A stretch of DNA of 42,884 nt from Nonomuraea deserti (GCF_004348685.1 NZ_SMKO01000074.1:1-42884), one strand, 5' to 3'; shown: positions 1-8,214, counted from the first letter of the stretch. The notes: generated by a model from the sequence alone, not told the origin. Numbers and translations are program-made.

Positions 1-310
1 GGCGCGGGCCACGCAGTCGATCGAGAGCGGCATCGGCGGGGTCAAGATCAAGGTCGGTCAGCCGGACATGAAGGAGGATCTGCGCAGGCTGGCGGCGGTG
101 CGTGAGCACCTGGGCGAGGGCGTTCCGCTCATGGTGGACGCCAACCAGCAGTGGGACCGTCCGTCGGCGCTGCGGTTCGGGCGGGCGGTCGAGGAGCTGG
201 GCCTGGTCTGGATCGAGGAGCCGCTCGACGCGTACGACGCCGAAGGGCACGCCCGGCTCGCCGACGCCCTCGACACCCCCATCGCCACCGGCGAGATGCT
301 CTCCAGCGTC
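1..310 (+). repeat. Perfect direct repeat, copy 1 (within first MR-type gene)
   Basis: Bases 1-310 are identical, base for base, to 1137-1446 (offset 1136). The match ends abruptly at 310, where the two genes diverge. The left boundary is not visible because the window starts inside the repeat. Both copies lie in the same reading frame of paralogous genes. Confidence 0.97.
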
Positions 311-655
311 GCCGAGCACGTCCGGCTCATCGAGGCCCGCGCCGCCGACATCATCCAGCCCGACGCCCCGCGCGTCGGCGGCATCACCCCCTTCCTGCGC
401 CTGGCCACCCTCGCCGACCACGCGGGCCTGCACCTCGCGCCGCACTTCGCCATGGAGATCCATCTTCACCTGGCCGCCGCCTACCCGCGCGAGCCGTGGG
501 TCGAGCACTTCGAATGGCTCAACCCCCTGTTCGACGAGCGTCTGGAGACCCGCGACGGCCGCATGATCGTCCCCGACCGTCCCGGCCTCGGCTTCACGCT
601 GAGCGAGCAGTGCCGCGCGTGGGTCGTCGACAACGTCGAGTTCGGGCGGGCGTGA
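2..655 (+). CDS. Mandelate racemase/muconate lactonizing-type enzyme, C-terminal part (5' end outside window)
   Basis: This is the C-terminal two thirds of an enolase-superfamily acid-sugar dehydratase; the reading frame is already open at base 2, so the N-terminal capping domain lies outside the window. The barrel carries the mandelate racemase (MR) subgroup signature: a KIK catalytic lysine motif, a metal-ligand Asp in MVDANQQW, Glu ligands in WIEEPL and TGEML, an Asp in IQPDAPR, and the catalytic His in LAPHF. Family knowledge says such enzymes abstract the proton next to a carboxylate and dehydrate aldonic or aldaric acids. The glucarate genes downstream suggest a galactarate, talarate or related substrate, but this is inference. 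The stop TGA overlaps the GTG start of the next gene (GTGA), so the two are translationally coupled. Bases 2-310 are identical to part of the next gene. Confidence 0.85.
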   Translation, partial: ARATQSIESGIGGVKIKVGQPDMKEDLRRLAAVREHLGEGVPLMVDANQQWDRPSALRFGRAVEELGLVWIEEPLDAYDAEGHARLADALDTPIATGEMLSSVAEHVRLIEARAADIIQPDAPRVGGITPFLRLATLADHAGLHLAPHFAMEIHLHLAAAYPREPWVEHFEWLNPLFDERLETRDGRMIVPDRPGLGFTLSEQCRAWVVDNVEFGRA

Positions 656-1797
656 CCGTGACGCCGCCGGGCGACCGCGTCGAGTACGTGCGGTTCCGCC
701 GCTACGCCGTTCCCCTCCCGTCCCCCGTGAGCGACGCCAAGGTCGCCACGGGACGCCAGCGCCCGCTGTCCCGGATCGACGTGCTGACCTGCGAGGTCGC
801 CACGGCCGACGGCCTGGGAGGGCTGGGCTTCTCCTACACCACCCGCGCCGGCACCGCCGCCCAGTACGCCCACGCCAAGGAGACAGGGGAGCGCCTGCTG
901 GGTCAGGATCCGTCCGACGTCGGCAAGGTCTACGACCTGCTGCTGTGGGCGGGGGCGTCCGTCGGCAGGTCCGGGGCCGCGACGCAGGCGCTCTCCGCCG
1001 TCGACGTCGCCCTCTGGGATCTGAAGGCGAAGCGGGCGGGGTTGCCGCTGGCGAAGCTGCTGGGCTCCTATCGCGACTCGGTCAGGACGTACAACACCTC
1101 CGGCGGCTACCTCCAGGCGCCGATCGAGGAGGTGAAGGCGCGGGCCACGCAGTCGATCGAGAGCGGCATCGGCGGGGTCAAGATCAAGGTCGGTCAGCCG
1201 GACATGAAGGAGGATCTGCGCAGGCTGGCGGCGGTGCGTGAGCACCTGGGCGAGGGCGTTCCGCTCATGGTGGACGCCAACCAGCAGTGGGACCGTCCGT
1301 CGGCGCTGCGGTTCGGGCGGGCGGTCGAGGAGCTGGGCCTGGTCTGGATCGAGGAGCCGCTCGACGCGTACGACGCCGAAGGGCACGCCCGGCTCGCCGA
1401 CGCCCTCGACACCCCCATCGCCACCGGCGAGATGCTCTCCAGCGTCCCCGACCTGGTGCGCCTCATCGACCTGCGCGCCTGCGACGTCCTCCAGCCCGAC
1501 GTGCCCCGCGCCGGCGGCATCACCCCCTACCTCAAGGTCGCCGCGCTGGCCGACCACGCCGGCCTCCAGGTCGCGCCGCACTTCGTGATGGAGATCCACG
1601 TGCACCTGGCCGCCGCACACCCGCGCGACTCCTGGGTCGAGCACATCGAGTGGCTGTCGCCGCTGTTCAACGAGCGGCTCACGATCGAGGGCGGCCGCAT
1701 GCGGGTCCCCGACCGGCCCGGCCTCGGGCTCAGCGTCGCGGACGAGGCCGCGGCCTGGCGCCTCGACGCCGTCGAGTTCCGCGCGGCGGGCGGGTAG
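652..1797 (+). CDS. Mandelate racemase/muconate lactonizing-type dehydratase
   Basis: A full-length (381 aa) enolase-superfamily protein. The N-terminal capping domain covers about residues 1-120 and the barrel follows, with the KIK lysine motif, MVDANQQW, WIEEPL, TGEML, QPDVPRAGG and the catalytic His in VAPHF. These residues place it in the MR subgroup, whose members dehydrate or epimerise sugar acids. GTG at 652 overlaps the previous stop; GTG at 658 is an alternative. It is a paralogue of the gene before it. The proteins differ after the shared DNA block (for example HVRLIEARAADIIQ against LVRLIDLRACDVLQ), so substrate preference may differ while the central barrel is identical. It is followed after about 10 bases by a FadR-type regulator, so the three probably form one transcript. 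Substrate inferred as an aldarate from context only. Confidence 0.88.
   Translation: MTVTPPGDRVEYVRFRRYAVPLPSPVSDAKVATGRQRPLSRIDVLTCEVATADGLGGLGFSYTTRAGTAAQYAHAKETGERLLGQDPSDVGKVYDLLLWAGASVGRSGAATQALSAVDVALWDLKAKRAGLPLAKLLGSYRDSVRTYNTSGGYLQAPIEEVKARATQSIESGIGGVKIKVGQPDMKEDLRRLAAVREHLGEGVPLMVDANQQWDRPSALRFGRAVEELGLVWIEEPLDAYDAEGHARLADALDTPIATGEMLSSVPDLVRLIDLRACDVLQPDVPRAGGITPYLKVAALADHAGLQVAPHFVMEIHVHLAAAHPRDSWVEHIEWLSPLFNERLTIEGGRMRVPDRPGLGLSVADEAAAWRLDAVEFRAAGG
1137..1446 (+). repeat. Perfect direct repeat, copy 2 (within second MR-type gene)
   Basis: The second copy of the 310-bp block; it encodes the central barrel from the KIK lysine motif through the TGEMLSS metal-ligand segment. Flanking coding sequence on the right is clearly diverged between the two genes, including many non-synonymous differences, so perfect identity here points to recent gene conversion, unequal recombination or an assembly effect. 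Confidence 0.97.
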
Positions 1798-1807
1798 ATT
1801 GTCACCC

Positions 1808-2524
1808 GTGCCGCCGGACAGAAAGCTCGATCGCGACACCGGGCGCGGCCTCGCCCACGAGCTCGTCGAACGGCTGAAGGCCCGCATCCTGGCCGGCGAG
1901 ATCGCCCCCGGCCAGAAGCTGCCGACCGAGTCCTCGCTGGTCGAGGAGTTCGGCGTGAGCCGCACGGTGGTCCGCGAAGCCATCTCGCGGCTGCAGGCGG
2001 CGGGGCTCGTCGAGACCTTCCAGGGCCGCGGCTCGTTCGTGCTCGACCTGCCCGCCCCCGCGCCGTTCTCCGTGGAGGCCTCGCGCGTCCGCACGCACCG
2101 CGACGTCCTCGACATGATCGACTTCCGCATCGGGGTCGAGTCCGAGTCGGCGGGGCTGGCCGCGGAGCGCCGCACCGACCTGCAGCTCAAGGCCATCGAA
2201 CGCGCCCTCGTCGACCTCGGGAGCTCCGACCGGCACCCCGGTCACGCCGTCGAGGCCGACTTCCGGTTCCACCTCAAGGTCGCGCTGGCCTCCGGCAACC
2301 GGTTCTACTCCGACCTGCTCGCCTCGCTCGGCCCCATGATGATCATGTTGCCGCGCACGCGGCTGGCGCACGGCTACACGGTCTCCGACGCCACCCACCT
2401 CACCCGGGTGACGCTCGAACACGAGAACGTCTACCGCGCCGTCGCCGACCAGGACGCGGCGGCGGCGCGGGCCGCGATGCGGCTGCACCTGTCCAACTCC
2501 CGGGCCCGGCTGCAGGCGCCCTAG
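1808..2524 (+). CDS. GntR-family (FadR/FCD subfamily) transcriptional regulator
   Basis: A 238-residue regulator. Residues about 10-75 form the GntR winged helix-turn-helix (KLPTESSLVEEFGVSRTVVREAI, recognition-helix region SRTVVREAI, wing GRGSFVL). The rest is an all-helical FCD ligand-binding domain with the usual metal/ligand residues: Asp in DMIDFRI, His in EADFRFHLKVA and His in TLEHENVY. FCD regulators commonly repress acid-sugar catabolic operons and release DNA on binding a carboxylated sugar. Position directly after two MR-subgroup dehydratases fits a local repressor of this locus, an inference. TTG at 1799 is an alternative start; GTG at 1808 is preferred because it leaves more room after the GGGCGGG sequence. 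Its stop codon touches the stop of the convergent gene with no bases between. Confidence 0.86.
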   Translation: MPPDRKLDRDTGRGLAHELVERLKARILAGEIAPGQKLPTESSLVEEFGVSRTVVREAISRLQAAGLVETFQGRGSFVLDLPAPAPFSVEASRVRTHRDVLDMIDFRIGVESESAGLAAERRTDLQLKAIERALVDLGSSDRHPGHAVEADFRFHLKVALASGNRFYSDLLASLGPMMIMLPRTRLAHGYTVSDATHLTRVTLEHENVYRAVADQDAAAARAAMRLHLSNSRARLQAP

Positions 2525-3847
2525 CTACCAGCGGGCCGTGTTGGGCGTGAAGTCCGGCACGACCGTCCGCATGTAGGCGGTGTCCTCGCGGCCGCGCTGC
2601 CCGCACGTGACGTACTGCTCGTGCAGGGCCGCGAGCGCGTCCTCGTCCAGCTCCACGCCCAGACCCGGCCCGGCCGGCACGGCCACGCTCCCGTCGCGGA
2701 ACTCCAGCACCCCAGGCCTGATGACCTCCTCGGTCTTCCACGGGTAGTGCGTGTCGCAGGCGTAGGTGAGGTTCGGGGTCGCGGCGGCCAGGTGCGTCAT
2801 CGCCGCCAGGCTCACGCCGAGGTGCGAGTTGGAGTGCATCGACAGGCCCATGCCGAACGTCTCGCAGATGCCGCCCAGCAGCGCCGAGCGCCGCAGGCCG
2901 CCCCACAGGTGATGGTCCGACAACACGACCTGCACGGCGCCGGCGGCGACGGCGGGCTGGAGATGGTCGAAGGCGATGACGCACATGTTGGTCGCGAGCG
3001 GCAGGTCGCTCCGCCGGGCGACGGCCGCCATGCCGTCGATGCCCGGCGTGGGGTCCTCAAGATATTCGAGCACGCCGGAGAGCCGGCCCGCGACCTCGAC
3101 CGAGGTCTCGACGGTCCAGGCGCCGTTGGGGTCGATGCGCAGGGCATGCCCGGGGAAGGCCGCGGCCAGCGCCTCGACGGTCTCGATCTCGTGGCGGGGC
3201 TCGTACACACCGCCCTTGAGCTTGATCGCGCCGAAGCCGAAGTCGTCGACCATGCGCCGCGCCTGGGCGACCATCTGCTCGGGCGTGCGGCCCTCGCCCC
3301 ACGAATCGCCGTCCCCGCCCGGGTGGCCGGCCCACTTGTAGAACAGGTACGCCGAGTACGGAACGCGCTCGCGTACGGCGCCGCCGAGCAGGTCGCTGAC
3401 CGGGCGGCCGAGCGCCTTGCCCTGCAGGTCGAGCAGGGCCACCTCGAACGGCGCCGCCACGGTGTCGACCGCGCTCGACAGGTCGAGCATGCCGCCGAAG
3501 CTGGCTCCCGCGCCGCCGGTGGACGCGCCGAGCGCCGCCTCGACCACGCGGCGCAGCCCGTTGAGGTCGAACGCGTCGAGGCCGGGAAGGGCGGCGGCGA
3601 CGGCTTCGAGGCGCTGGAGGTGGGCCCGGTCGGCGTACGTCTCCCCGAGCCCGGCCAGCCCGGCGTCCGTGTGCACCTGGACGATGGCGCGCAGCACGAA
3701 GGGCTGGTGCACGCCGACGACGTTGAGCAGGGGCGGGTCGCGGAAGGCGACGGGGGTGACGGAGACCCAGCTGACCCGGCCGCCCGCGCGCGCTCCCGCG
3801 TCGACGGCCGCCTCCGGCCTGGGCTGGTCTCCGGCGGGCGTGGTCAT
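2525..3847 (-). CDS. Glucarate dehydratase-like enolase-superfamily protein
   Basis: A 440-residue protein of the glucarate dehydratase subgroup (E. coli GudD/GudX type). It retains the KLKGG lysine motif, the metal-ligand regions RIDPNGAW and LEYLEDPT, Asn in ATNMCV, the Asp of LSDHHLWGG and the His of MHSNSHLG. These equal the catalytic set of D-glucarate dehydratase, which makes 5-dehydro-4-deoxy-D-glucarate. It is more diverged than the gene at 9144, so it may act on another aldarate (galactarate, idarate). Its ATG overlaps the tctA stop (ATGA), making it the last gene of the tctC-tctB-tctA operon and linking uptake with dehydration. It ends exactly against the convergent regulator gene. 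Confidence 0.86.
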   Translation of the reverse strand: MTTPAGDQPRPEAAVDAGARAGGRVSWVSVTPVAFRDPPLLNVVGVHQPFVLRAIVQVHTDAGLAGLGETYADRAHLQRLEAVAAALPGLDAFDLNGLRRVVEAALGASTGGAGASFGGMLDLSSAVDTVAAPFEVALLDLQGKALGRPVSDLLGGAVRERVPYSAYLFYKWAGHPGGDGDSWGEGRTPEQMVAQARRMVDDFGFGAIKLKGGVYEPRHEIETVEALAAAFPGHALRIDPNGAWTVETSVEVAGRLSGVLEYLEDPTPGIDGMAAVARRSDLPLATNMCVIAFDHLQPAVAAGAVQVVLSDHHLWGGLRRSALLGGICETFGMGLSMHSNSHLGVSLAAMTHLAAATPNLTYACDTHYPWKTEEVIRPGVLEFRDGSVAVPAGPGLGVELDEDALAALHEQYVTCGQRGREDTAYMRTVVPDFTPNTARW

Positions 3848-5367
3848 GGCGCGTTCTCCTCCACGGTGTCGTCCGCGCGCCCGGCGGGTCTCCGCCGGCG
3901 CAGGGCCTTGAGGATCAGGGGCAGGACGGCGACCAGCACGACCAGCGCGAGCACCGTGCCCGAGATCGGGCGGGTGAAGAAGCCGGTCGGGTCGCCGCCG
4001 AAGATGAGCAGCGACTGCCGCGAGGAGTTCTCGATCATCGAACCGAGCACGAACGCCAGCACGAGCGGCCCCGGCTCGAAGCCGAGCTTCTTCATCAGGT
4101 AGCCGAGCAGGCCGAAGACGATCACCAGGAAGAGGTCGTAGACCTGGTTGTTCACCGTGTACGCGCCGAGCAGCGTGATGAGCACCGTGATCGGCGCCAG
4201 GATCGCGGGCCGGACGCGCAGGATCCGCACGAAGACGCCGACCATCGGGATGCTCATGATGAGCAGCAGGATGTTGCCGATGTACATCGAGTTGATGACG
4301 CCCCAGAAGACGTCGGGGTGCTGGGCGACGAGTTGCGGGCCCGGCTGGATGCCCTGGATGAGCAGCGCGCCGAAGATGAGGGCCATCGTGGCGTTGGCCG
4401 GGATGCCGAGGGTCAGCAGCGGGATGAACGACGAGGTGGCGGCCGCGTTGTTGGCGGTCTCCGGCGCGGCCACGCCCTCGACGGCGCCCTTGCCGAAGCG
4501 CTCGGGCCGCTTCGCGCGCCGCTTCTCGAACGCGTACGCGGCCAGGGAGGACAGCGTCGCGCCGCCGCCGGGCAGCACGCCGAGGAAGAAGCCGATGAGC
4601 GAGCCCCGCCCGATCGCGCCCTTGGACTGGCGGAGGTCTTTGCGGGACGGCCACACGTTGCCGACCTTGGCGGGGGAGTGGACCTGGTTGTGGCGTTCCT
4701 CGATGTTGTAGAGGATCTCGCTGAGCCCGAACAGGCCCATGGCGAGCGGCACGAAGTCGATGCCCTCGGCCAGGTTGAGGCTGTCGAAGGTGAAGCGCTC
4801 CGCGCCCGTGAAGGTGTCGCGGCCCACGGTCGCGAGCAGCAGGCCGACGCAGGCGGCGATGATGGCCTTGAGCTTGTGGCCGTTGCCCACCGACGAGATC
4901 AGCAGCACGCCGAGCACGCCCAGCGCCGCGTACTCCGGGGGCCCGAAGTCGAGCGCGAAGCCGGCGACGATCGGGGCCAGCAGCGTCAGGCCGAGGATCG
5001 AGACGGTGCCCCCGATGAAGGAGCCGATGGCCGCGATCCCGAGCGCGGTGCCGGCCCTTCCCTGCTTGGCCAGCGCGAACCCGTCGAAGACGGTCACCAC
5101 CGAGGACGCCTCGCCCGGCAGGCGCAGCAGCACGGACGTGATGGTCCCGCCGTACTGGGCGCCGTAGAAGATGCCCGCCAGCATGATGATCGCCGGTACG
5201 GGCCCGATGCCGTACGTGAGGGGCAGCAGGATGGCGATCGTCGCGCCGGGGCCGAGCCCGGGGAGCACGCCGATGAGCATGCCGATGATGACGCCGGCGA
5301 AGCAGTAGAGCAGGTTGGCCGGCTCCAGGACGACGCCGAAGCCGTTGAGAATCGGGGAGATGTCCAT
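3844..5367 (-). CDS. tctA: Tripartite tricarboxylate transporter, large permease subunit TctA
   Basis: A 507-residue membrane protein with about a dozen hydrophobic segments. The N-terminal family signature GVLPGLGPGATIAILLPLTY lies at about residues 33-52 and a second related stretch, GVLPGGGATLSS, in the middle. TctA is the 12-TM permease of TTT transporters; it works with the four-TM TctB and a periplasmic TctC-type binding protein to move carboxylates using an ion gradient. The start is the ATG at 5367, nine bases after the tctB stop. The gene overlaps the glucarate-dehydratase-like gene by four bases. The context makes an aldarate such as glucarate a likelier substrate than citrate, which is inference. 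Confidence 0.93.
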   Translation of the reverse strand: MDISPILNGFGVVLEPANLLYCFAGVIIGMLIGVLPGLGPGATIAILLPLTYGIGPVPAIIMLAGIFYGAQYGGTITSVLLRLPGEASSVVTVFDGFALAKQGRAGTALGIAAIGSFIGGTVSILGLTLLAPIVAGFALDFGPPEYAALGVLGVLLISSVGNGHKLKAIIAACVGLLLATVGRDTFTGAERFTFDSLNLAEGIDFVPLAMGLFGLSEILYNIEERHNQVHSPAKVGNVWPSRKDLRQSKGAIGRGSLIGFFLGVLPGGGATLSSLAAYAFEKRRAKRPERFGKGAVEGVAAPETANNAAATSSFIPLLTLGIPANATMALIFGALLIQGIQPGPQLVAQHPDVFWGVINSMYIGNILLLIMSIPMVGVFVRILRVRPAILAPITVLITLLGAYTVNNQVYDLFLVIVFGLLGYLMKKLGFEPGPLVLAFVLGSMIENSSRQSLLIFGGDPTGFFTRPISGTVLALVVLVAVLPLILKALRRRRPAGRADDTVEENAP

Positions 5368-5376
5368 GTGACTTTC

Positions 5377-5913
5377 TCAGATGAGGCGCGGGAGCGGGAC
5401 CTGCAGCAGCAGGACGAAGAGCACGTAGAACGCGGCCACGGTGCAGACGCTGATCACGATGGACGACAGCCACGACTCCTTGCCCAGCCAGCGCAGCCAG
5501 ACGAACATCAGCAGCAGCGACGGGATCTCGAAGCCGATCACGGGGAGGAGCGCGGCGAGCAGCACGAGCGTCACCAGCGCGACCAGGGTGAGCAGGCTCG
5601 CCTTCGAGAACCGCTCGGCGTCCTCCAGGCGGCGGCCCGCGGCGACGAGCGCCGCGGACAGCACGACGATGACGACGCTGATGGCGAACGGCCACAGGCC
5701 GGGCCCCGGCTGGGTGAGGCTGCCGAGCCCGAGCGCGTACGATCCGACCGCGCCGAAGATCCCGGCGCCGAGTCCCACCAGGGCCGCCGCGATCTGCGAG
5801 GGGGGTCCCGCGTGCGGCGGCCGTGACTCGTCCAGCTCGGCCTGGAGCCGCTCGGTCTCGACGGCGACGTCGTCGAGCGGATCGGGCGACCTGGCGGGGT
5901 CGGGCATGGACAT
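5377..5913 (-). CDS. tctB: Tripartite tricarboxylate transporter, small permease subunit TctB
   Basis: A small integral membrane protein (178 aa) with a polar N-terminal tail of about 40 residues and four hydrophobic segments, the pattern of TctB. The first transmembrane segment (AALVGLGAGIFGAVGSYALG) is followed by the PGPGLWPF motif that is typical of TctB. ATG at 5913 is chosen because AAGGAG lies five bases upstream. A GTG six bases earlier would sit directly on the ribosome binding site. It lies between tctC and tctA in the same direction, the standard TTT operon order. Confidence 0.9.
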   Translation of the reverse strand: MSMPDPARSPDPLDDVAVETERLQAELDESRPPHAGPPSQIAAALVGLGAGIFGAVGSYALGLGSLTQPGPGLWPFAISVVIVVLSAALVAAGRRLEDAERFSKASLLTLVALVTLVLLAALLPVIGFEIPSLLLMFVWLRWLGKESWLSSIVISVCTVAAFYVLFVLLLQVPLPRLI

Positions 5914-5970
5914 GCTCACTCCTTGGTGGCGGGCGGACGAGCGGGCGGGGGCGGCCTGCCGGGACCTCGG

Positions 5971-6978
5971 TCAGCCGGCCAGGCTGATCCCGAACTCGTC
6001 CAGCTGCTTCTTGTAGGTGGCGGTGTCGCTCTGCAGGGAGCTGAGGACCTCTTCGGGGGTGACCTCCATCGGAGTGAGCGAGTTCTGCTCGTTGAACTTC
6101 TTGTACTCCGGCGTGGCGAACGTCTTCTTGGCCGCGTCGAGCAGCTTCGCCTTGACGTCCTGCGGCGTGCCCTTGGGCGCGGTGAGGAAGCGGTACTGCG
6201 TCACCTGCACGTCGAAGCCCTGCTCCGTGGCCGTCGGCACGTCGGGCATGTAGGGGATGCGTTCCTTCGAGAAGACCGCGAGCGGCACGAGCTTGCCCGC
6301 CTTGACGTTTTCGATCGCCTCGCCGATCTGCATGGTGGAGACGTCGACCTGGTTGCCGAGCAGGGCGGTCAGCGCGGGGGCGCCGCCGTCGAAGGGCACG
6401 GCCGTGGCCTTGATGCCGGCCGACTTGAAGGTCAGCGCGGAGGCCAGCTGGGCACCCGTGCCCACGCCGGTCGTGCCGTAGCGGATCGTCTTGCCGGCCT
6501 TCTTCATGTCCTTGATGGACGTGTAGCCGGACTTGGGGTTGGTCGCCATGACGTAGTCGTCGCGCGAGACGCCGGTGATGACGTCGAACGAGTCGATCTT
6601 CGTGGCCTCGGCGGGTGACACCGTGAGCGGCGTGATGGTGAAGAGCGAGGCGTTCTGGACGGCGATCTTGTAGCCGTCGGGGGCCGCCGACTGCAGCTCC
6701 TTGGCGTTGAGCGCGCCGTTGGCGCCCGGCTTGTTGAGCACCGGCGTGGAGACGCCGAGCTCCTTGGCCATGCCCTGGGCCAGCGCCCGGGTGATGAGGT
6801 CGGTCGAGCCGCCCGGCGAGGCGCCGACGCTGAACTCGATGTTGCCCGACGGATATTCGCCGCCGTCACCGCCGGTGGAGGTCGTCTTGACCCCACCGCA
6901 CGCGGTCAGCGCGATGGCGGCGGCGGTGCCGAGGACTCCCGCGAGAACGCGGCGGGGGGCTGTCCGGGATGCCGGCAT
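5971..6978 (-). CDS. tctC: Tripartite tricarboxylate transporter substrate-binding lipoprotein TctC (Bug family)
   Basis: A 335-residue extracytoplasmic binding protein. The N-terminus has an Arg-rich start, a hydrophobic stretch and a lipobox, LTAC, with Cys27 as the probable lipidated residue. The mature part shows Bug-family features: the SVGASPGGSTDLITRALAQG region near the ligand carboxylate site and the VMATNPKSGYTSIKDM segment. A strong ribosome site (AAGGAG, six bases upstream) fixes the ATG at 6978. It opens the tctC-tctB-tctA-dehydratase operon and is divergent from a LysR regulator whose binding sites probably lie between them. Substrate likely an aldarate by context. Confidence 0.92.
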   Translation of the reverse strand: MPASRTAPRRVLAGVLGTAAAIALTACGGVKTTSTGGDGGEYPSGNIEFSVGASPGGSTDLITRALAQGMAKELGVSTPVLNKPGANGALNAKELQSAAPDGYKIAVQNASLFTITPLTVSPAEATKIDSFDVITGVSRDDYVMATNPKSGYTSIKDMKKAGKTIRYGTTGVGTGAQLASALTFKSAGIKATAVPFDGGAPALTALLGNQVDVSTMQIGEAIENVKAGKLVPLAVFSKERIPYMPDVPTATEQGFDVQVTQYRFLTAPKGTPQDVKAKLLDAAKKTFATPEYKKFNEQNSLTPMEVTPEEVLSSLQSDTATYKKQLDEFGISLAG

Positions 6979-7069
6979 GGACTTCTCCTTCGTGCGGGCG
7001 GTGCCACGCGTGGTGGGCGGTGGAGCGGAGAATCGGACGGACGTCAAGTGTGGTTTTGTTCCGTTCTCG

Positions 7070-7085
7070 TAGTCTCCGGAGACTA
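7070..7085. promoter_or_regulatory. Perfect 16-bp palindrome in tctC/lysR intergenic region
   Basis: TAGTCTCCGGAGACTA is its own reverse complement. It lies 92 bases upstream of the tctC start and 62 bases upstream of the lysR start, a plausible position for a dyad operator controlling one or both promoters. Which regulator binds is unknown; the adjacent LysR protein or the FadR-type regulator at 1808 are candidates. Confidence 0.5.
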
Positions 7086-7120
7086 GGGAGCAGCTTCGAT
7101 GCCTGTCCAGGCTCAATTCG

Positions 7121-7134
7121 GTATTAAGTGATAC
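7121..7134. promoter_or_regulatory. Imperfect dyad GTAT-N6-ATAC before lysR
   Basis: GTATTAAGTGATAC has four-base complementary arms and lies 13-26 bases upstream of the lysR ATG. LysR-type sites are AT-containing interrupted dyads, so this could be an autoregulatory site; the TATTAA inside it could equally be a -10 element. Confidence 0.35.
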
Positions 7135-7146
7135 TCTTTCCGCATC

Positions 7147-8091
7147 ATGCTAACACTCGATCAGATCCGGGCATTCGTGGCAGTTGCCGAGGAGCTTCAC
7201 TTCGGCCGGGCCGCTGATCGGCTGCGCATGACCCAACCCCCGCTCAGCCGCCACATCCAGAAGCTGGAACGGGTGGTCGGCGTGACCTTGCTGGAACGCG
7301 ACAACCGGCGCGTGGTCCTCACCGACGCCGGCCGCTCCTTCCTGGACGACGCGCGGCGCATGCTCACGCTCGTCGACACCGCGGGCGACCGCGCGCGCAG
7401 GATCGCCAGCGGCGCCGCCGGGACCGTGCGGCTCGGCTTCACGGCCGTCTCGGCGATCAGCATGCTGGGCGCGCTGCTGCGGCGGCTGTCGGAGCAGCTG
7501 CCGGAGATCGACGTCATCCTGCACGAACGGGTCACCGCCGGGCAGGTCGACGGACTGCTACGCGGCGAGCTGGACCTGGGGCTCGCGCGCCCGCCGTTCG
7601 ACATCGCCACGCTCGACTCGCGGGTCGTCTTCCGCGAGCCGCTGTGCGCCGTCGTGCCCATCGGACACCCGCTCGCCGGCCTCGGCCGGCCGCTCGTGCC
7701 CGACGACTTCGACGGCCTGCCGGTGATCAGCTACAACCCGGTGCAGTCGCGTTACTTCCACGAGCTCACCGTGCACTTCCTCACCAACGCCCACCCGAGG
7801 ATCGAACAGCAGGTGCACCAGATCCTCACCGCGGTGCTCCTCGTGGCGGCCGGACGGGGCGTCGCGCTGGCGCCCGCCAGCGCGCGCTCGCTCGGCGTGG
7901 ACGGCGTGACCTTCTGCGACCTGGCACGCGGCGGCGGCGATCCGCTGGAAAGTGACGAGAGCGCCACGGGCGAGCCGGTCGAACTGCACGTGATCTGGGA
8001 CCGCGACTCGACCAACCCCGCGCTCTGGCGCGTCCTCGAGCTGCTTCCCGACCTGGGAGCGGCGCCCCAGGAGCGGTCCTTGATGCCTTGA
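7147..8091 (+). CDS. LysR-family transcriptional regulator
   Basis: A 314-residue LysR regulator. The N-terminal winged helix (LDQIRAFVAVAEELHFGRAA, then RLRMTQPPLSRHIQKLE) is textbook for the family and is followed by a periplasmic-binding-protein-like effector domain from about residue 90. Such proteins activate a divergent or neighbouring catabolic operon on binding a pathway metabolite. It is divergent from the TTT operon and precedes kdgD and gudD, so it most likely responds to an aldarate or its keto-deoxy product. The ATG at 7147 is the only start that gives the complete first helix. It ends with a 25-residue tail beyond the usual effector domain. Confidence 0.92.
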   Translation: MLTLDQIRAFVAVAEELHFGRAADRLRMTQPPLSRHIQKLERVVGVTLLERDNRRVVLTDAGRSFLDDARRMLTLVDTAGDRARRIASGAAGTVRLGFTAVSAISMLGALLRRLSEQLPEIDVILHERVTAGQVDGLLRGELDLGLARPPFDIATLDSRVVFREPLCAVVPIGHPLAGLGRPLVPDDFDGLPVISYNPVQSRYFHELTVHFLTNAHPRIEQQVHQILTAVLLVAAGRGVALAPASARSLGVDGVTFCDLARGGGDPLESDESATGEPVELHVIWDRDSTNPALWRVLELLPDLGAAPQERSLMP

Positions 8092-8117
8092 CGGCATCGC
8101 CGGATACGAAAATGCAC

Positions 8118-8148
8118 TTGGACAGGAATCGCCCCTGCTCTCTAGCCT
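8118..8148 (+). promoter_or_regulatory. Candidate promoter for kdgD-gudD
   Basis: TTGGAC at 8118-8123 and TAGCCT at 8143-8148 resemble actinobacterial housekeeping -35 and -10 boxes, but the 19-base spacer is longer than ideal. It lies in the 123-base gap after lysR, 66 bases before the kdgD start. A GATAC half-site like that before lysR lies just upstream. Confidence 0.3.
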
Positions 8149-8214
8149 GGCGGCAACAGACCTGACCTGCGGCGCACGGGGGATCCCACTGCCGCGCGTA
8201 AACAAAGGACCGCC

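Noticed and set aside
151..651. Upstream in-frame extension of the second dehydratase gene through the first
   Set aside because: The extension is an out-of-frame reading of the first gene (Arg/Pro-rich); the GTG at 652 gives the family N-terminus.
1..1446. Insertion sequence as cause of the 310-bp repeat
   Set aside because: The repeat is entirely coding in the same frame of paralogous genes, has no terminal inverted repeats and no transposase.
2621..5826. Long plus-strand open frames opposite the tct operon and dehydratase gene
   Set aside because: Low-complexity Arg/Ala/Gly/Asp products with no motif, while the minus strand carries complete transporter and enzyme genes with ribosome sites.
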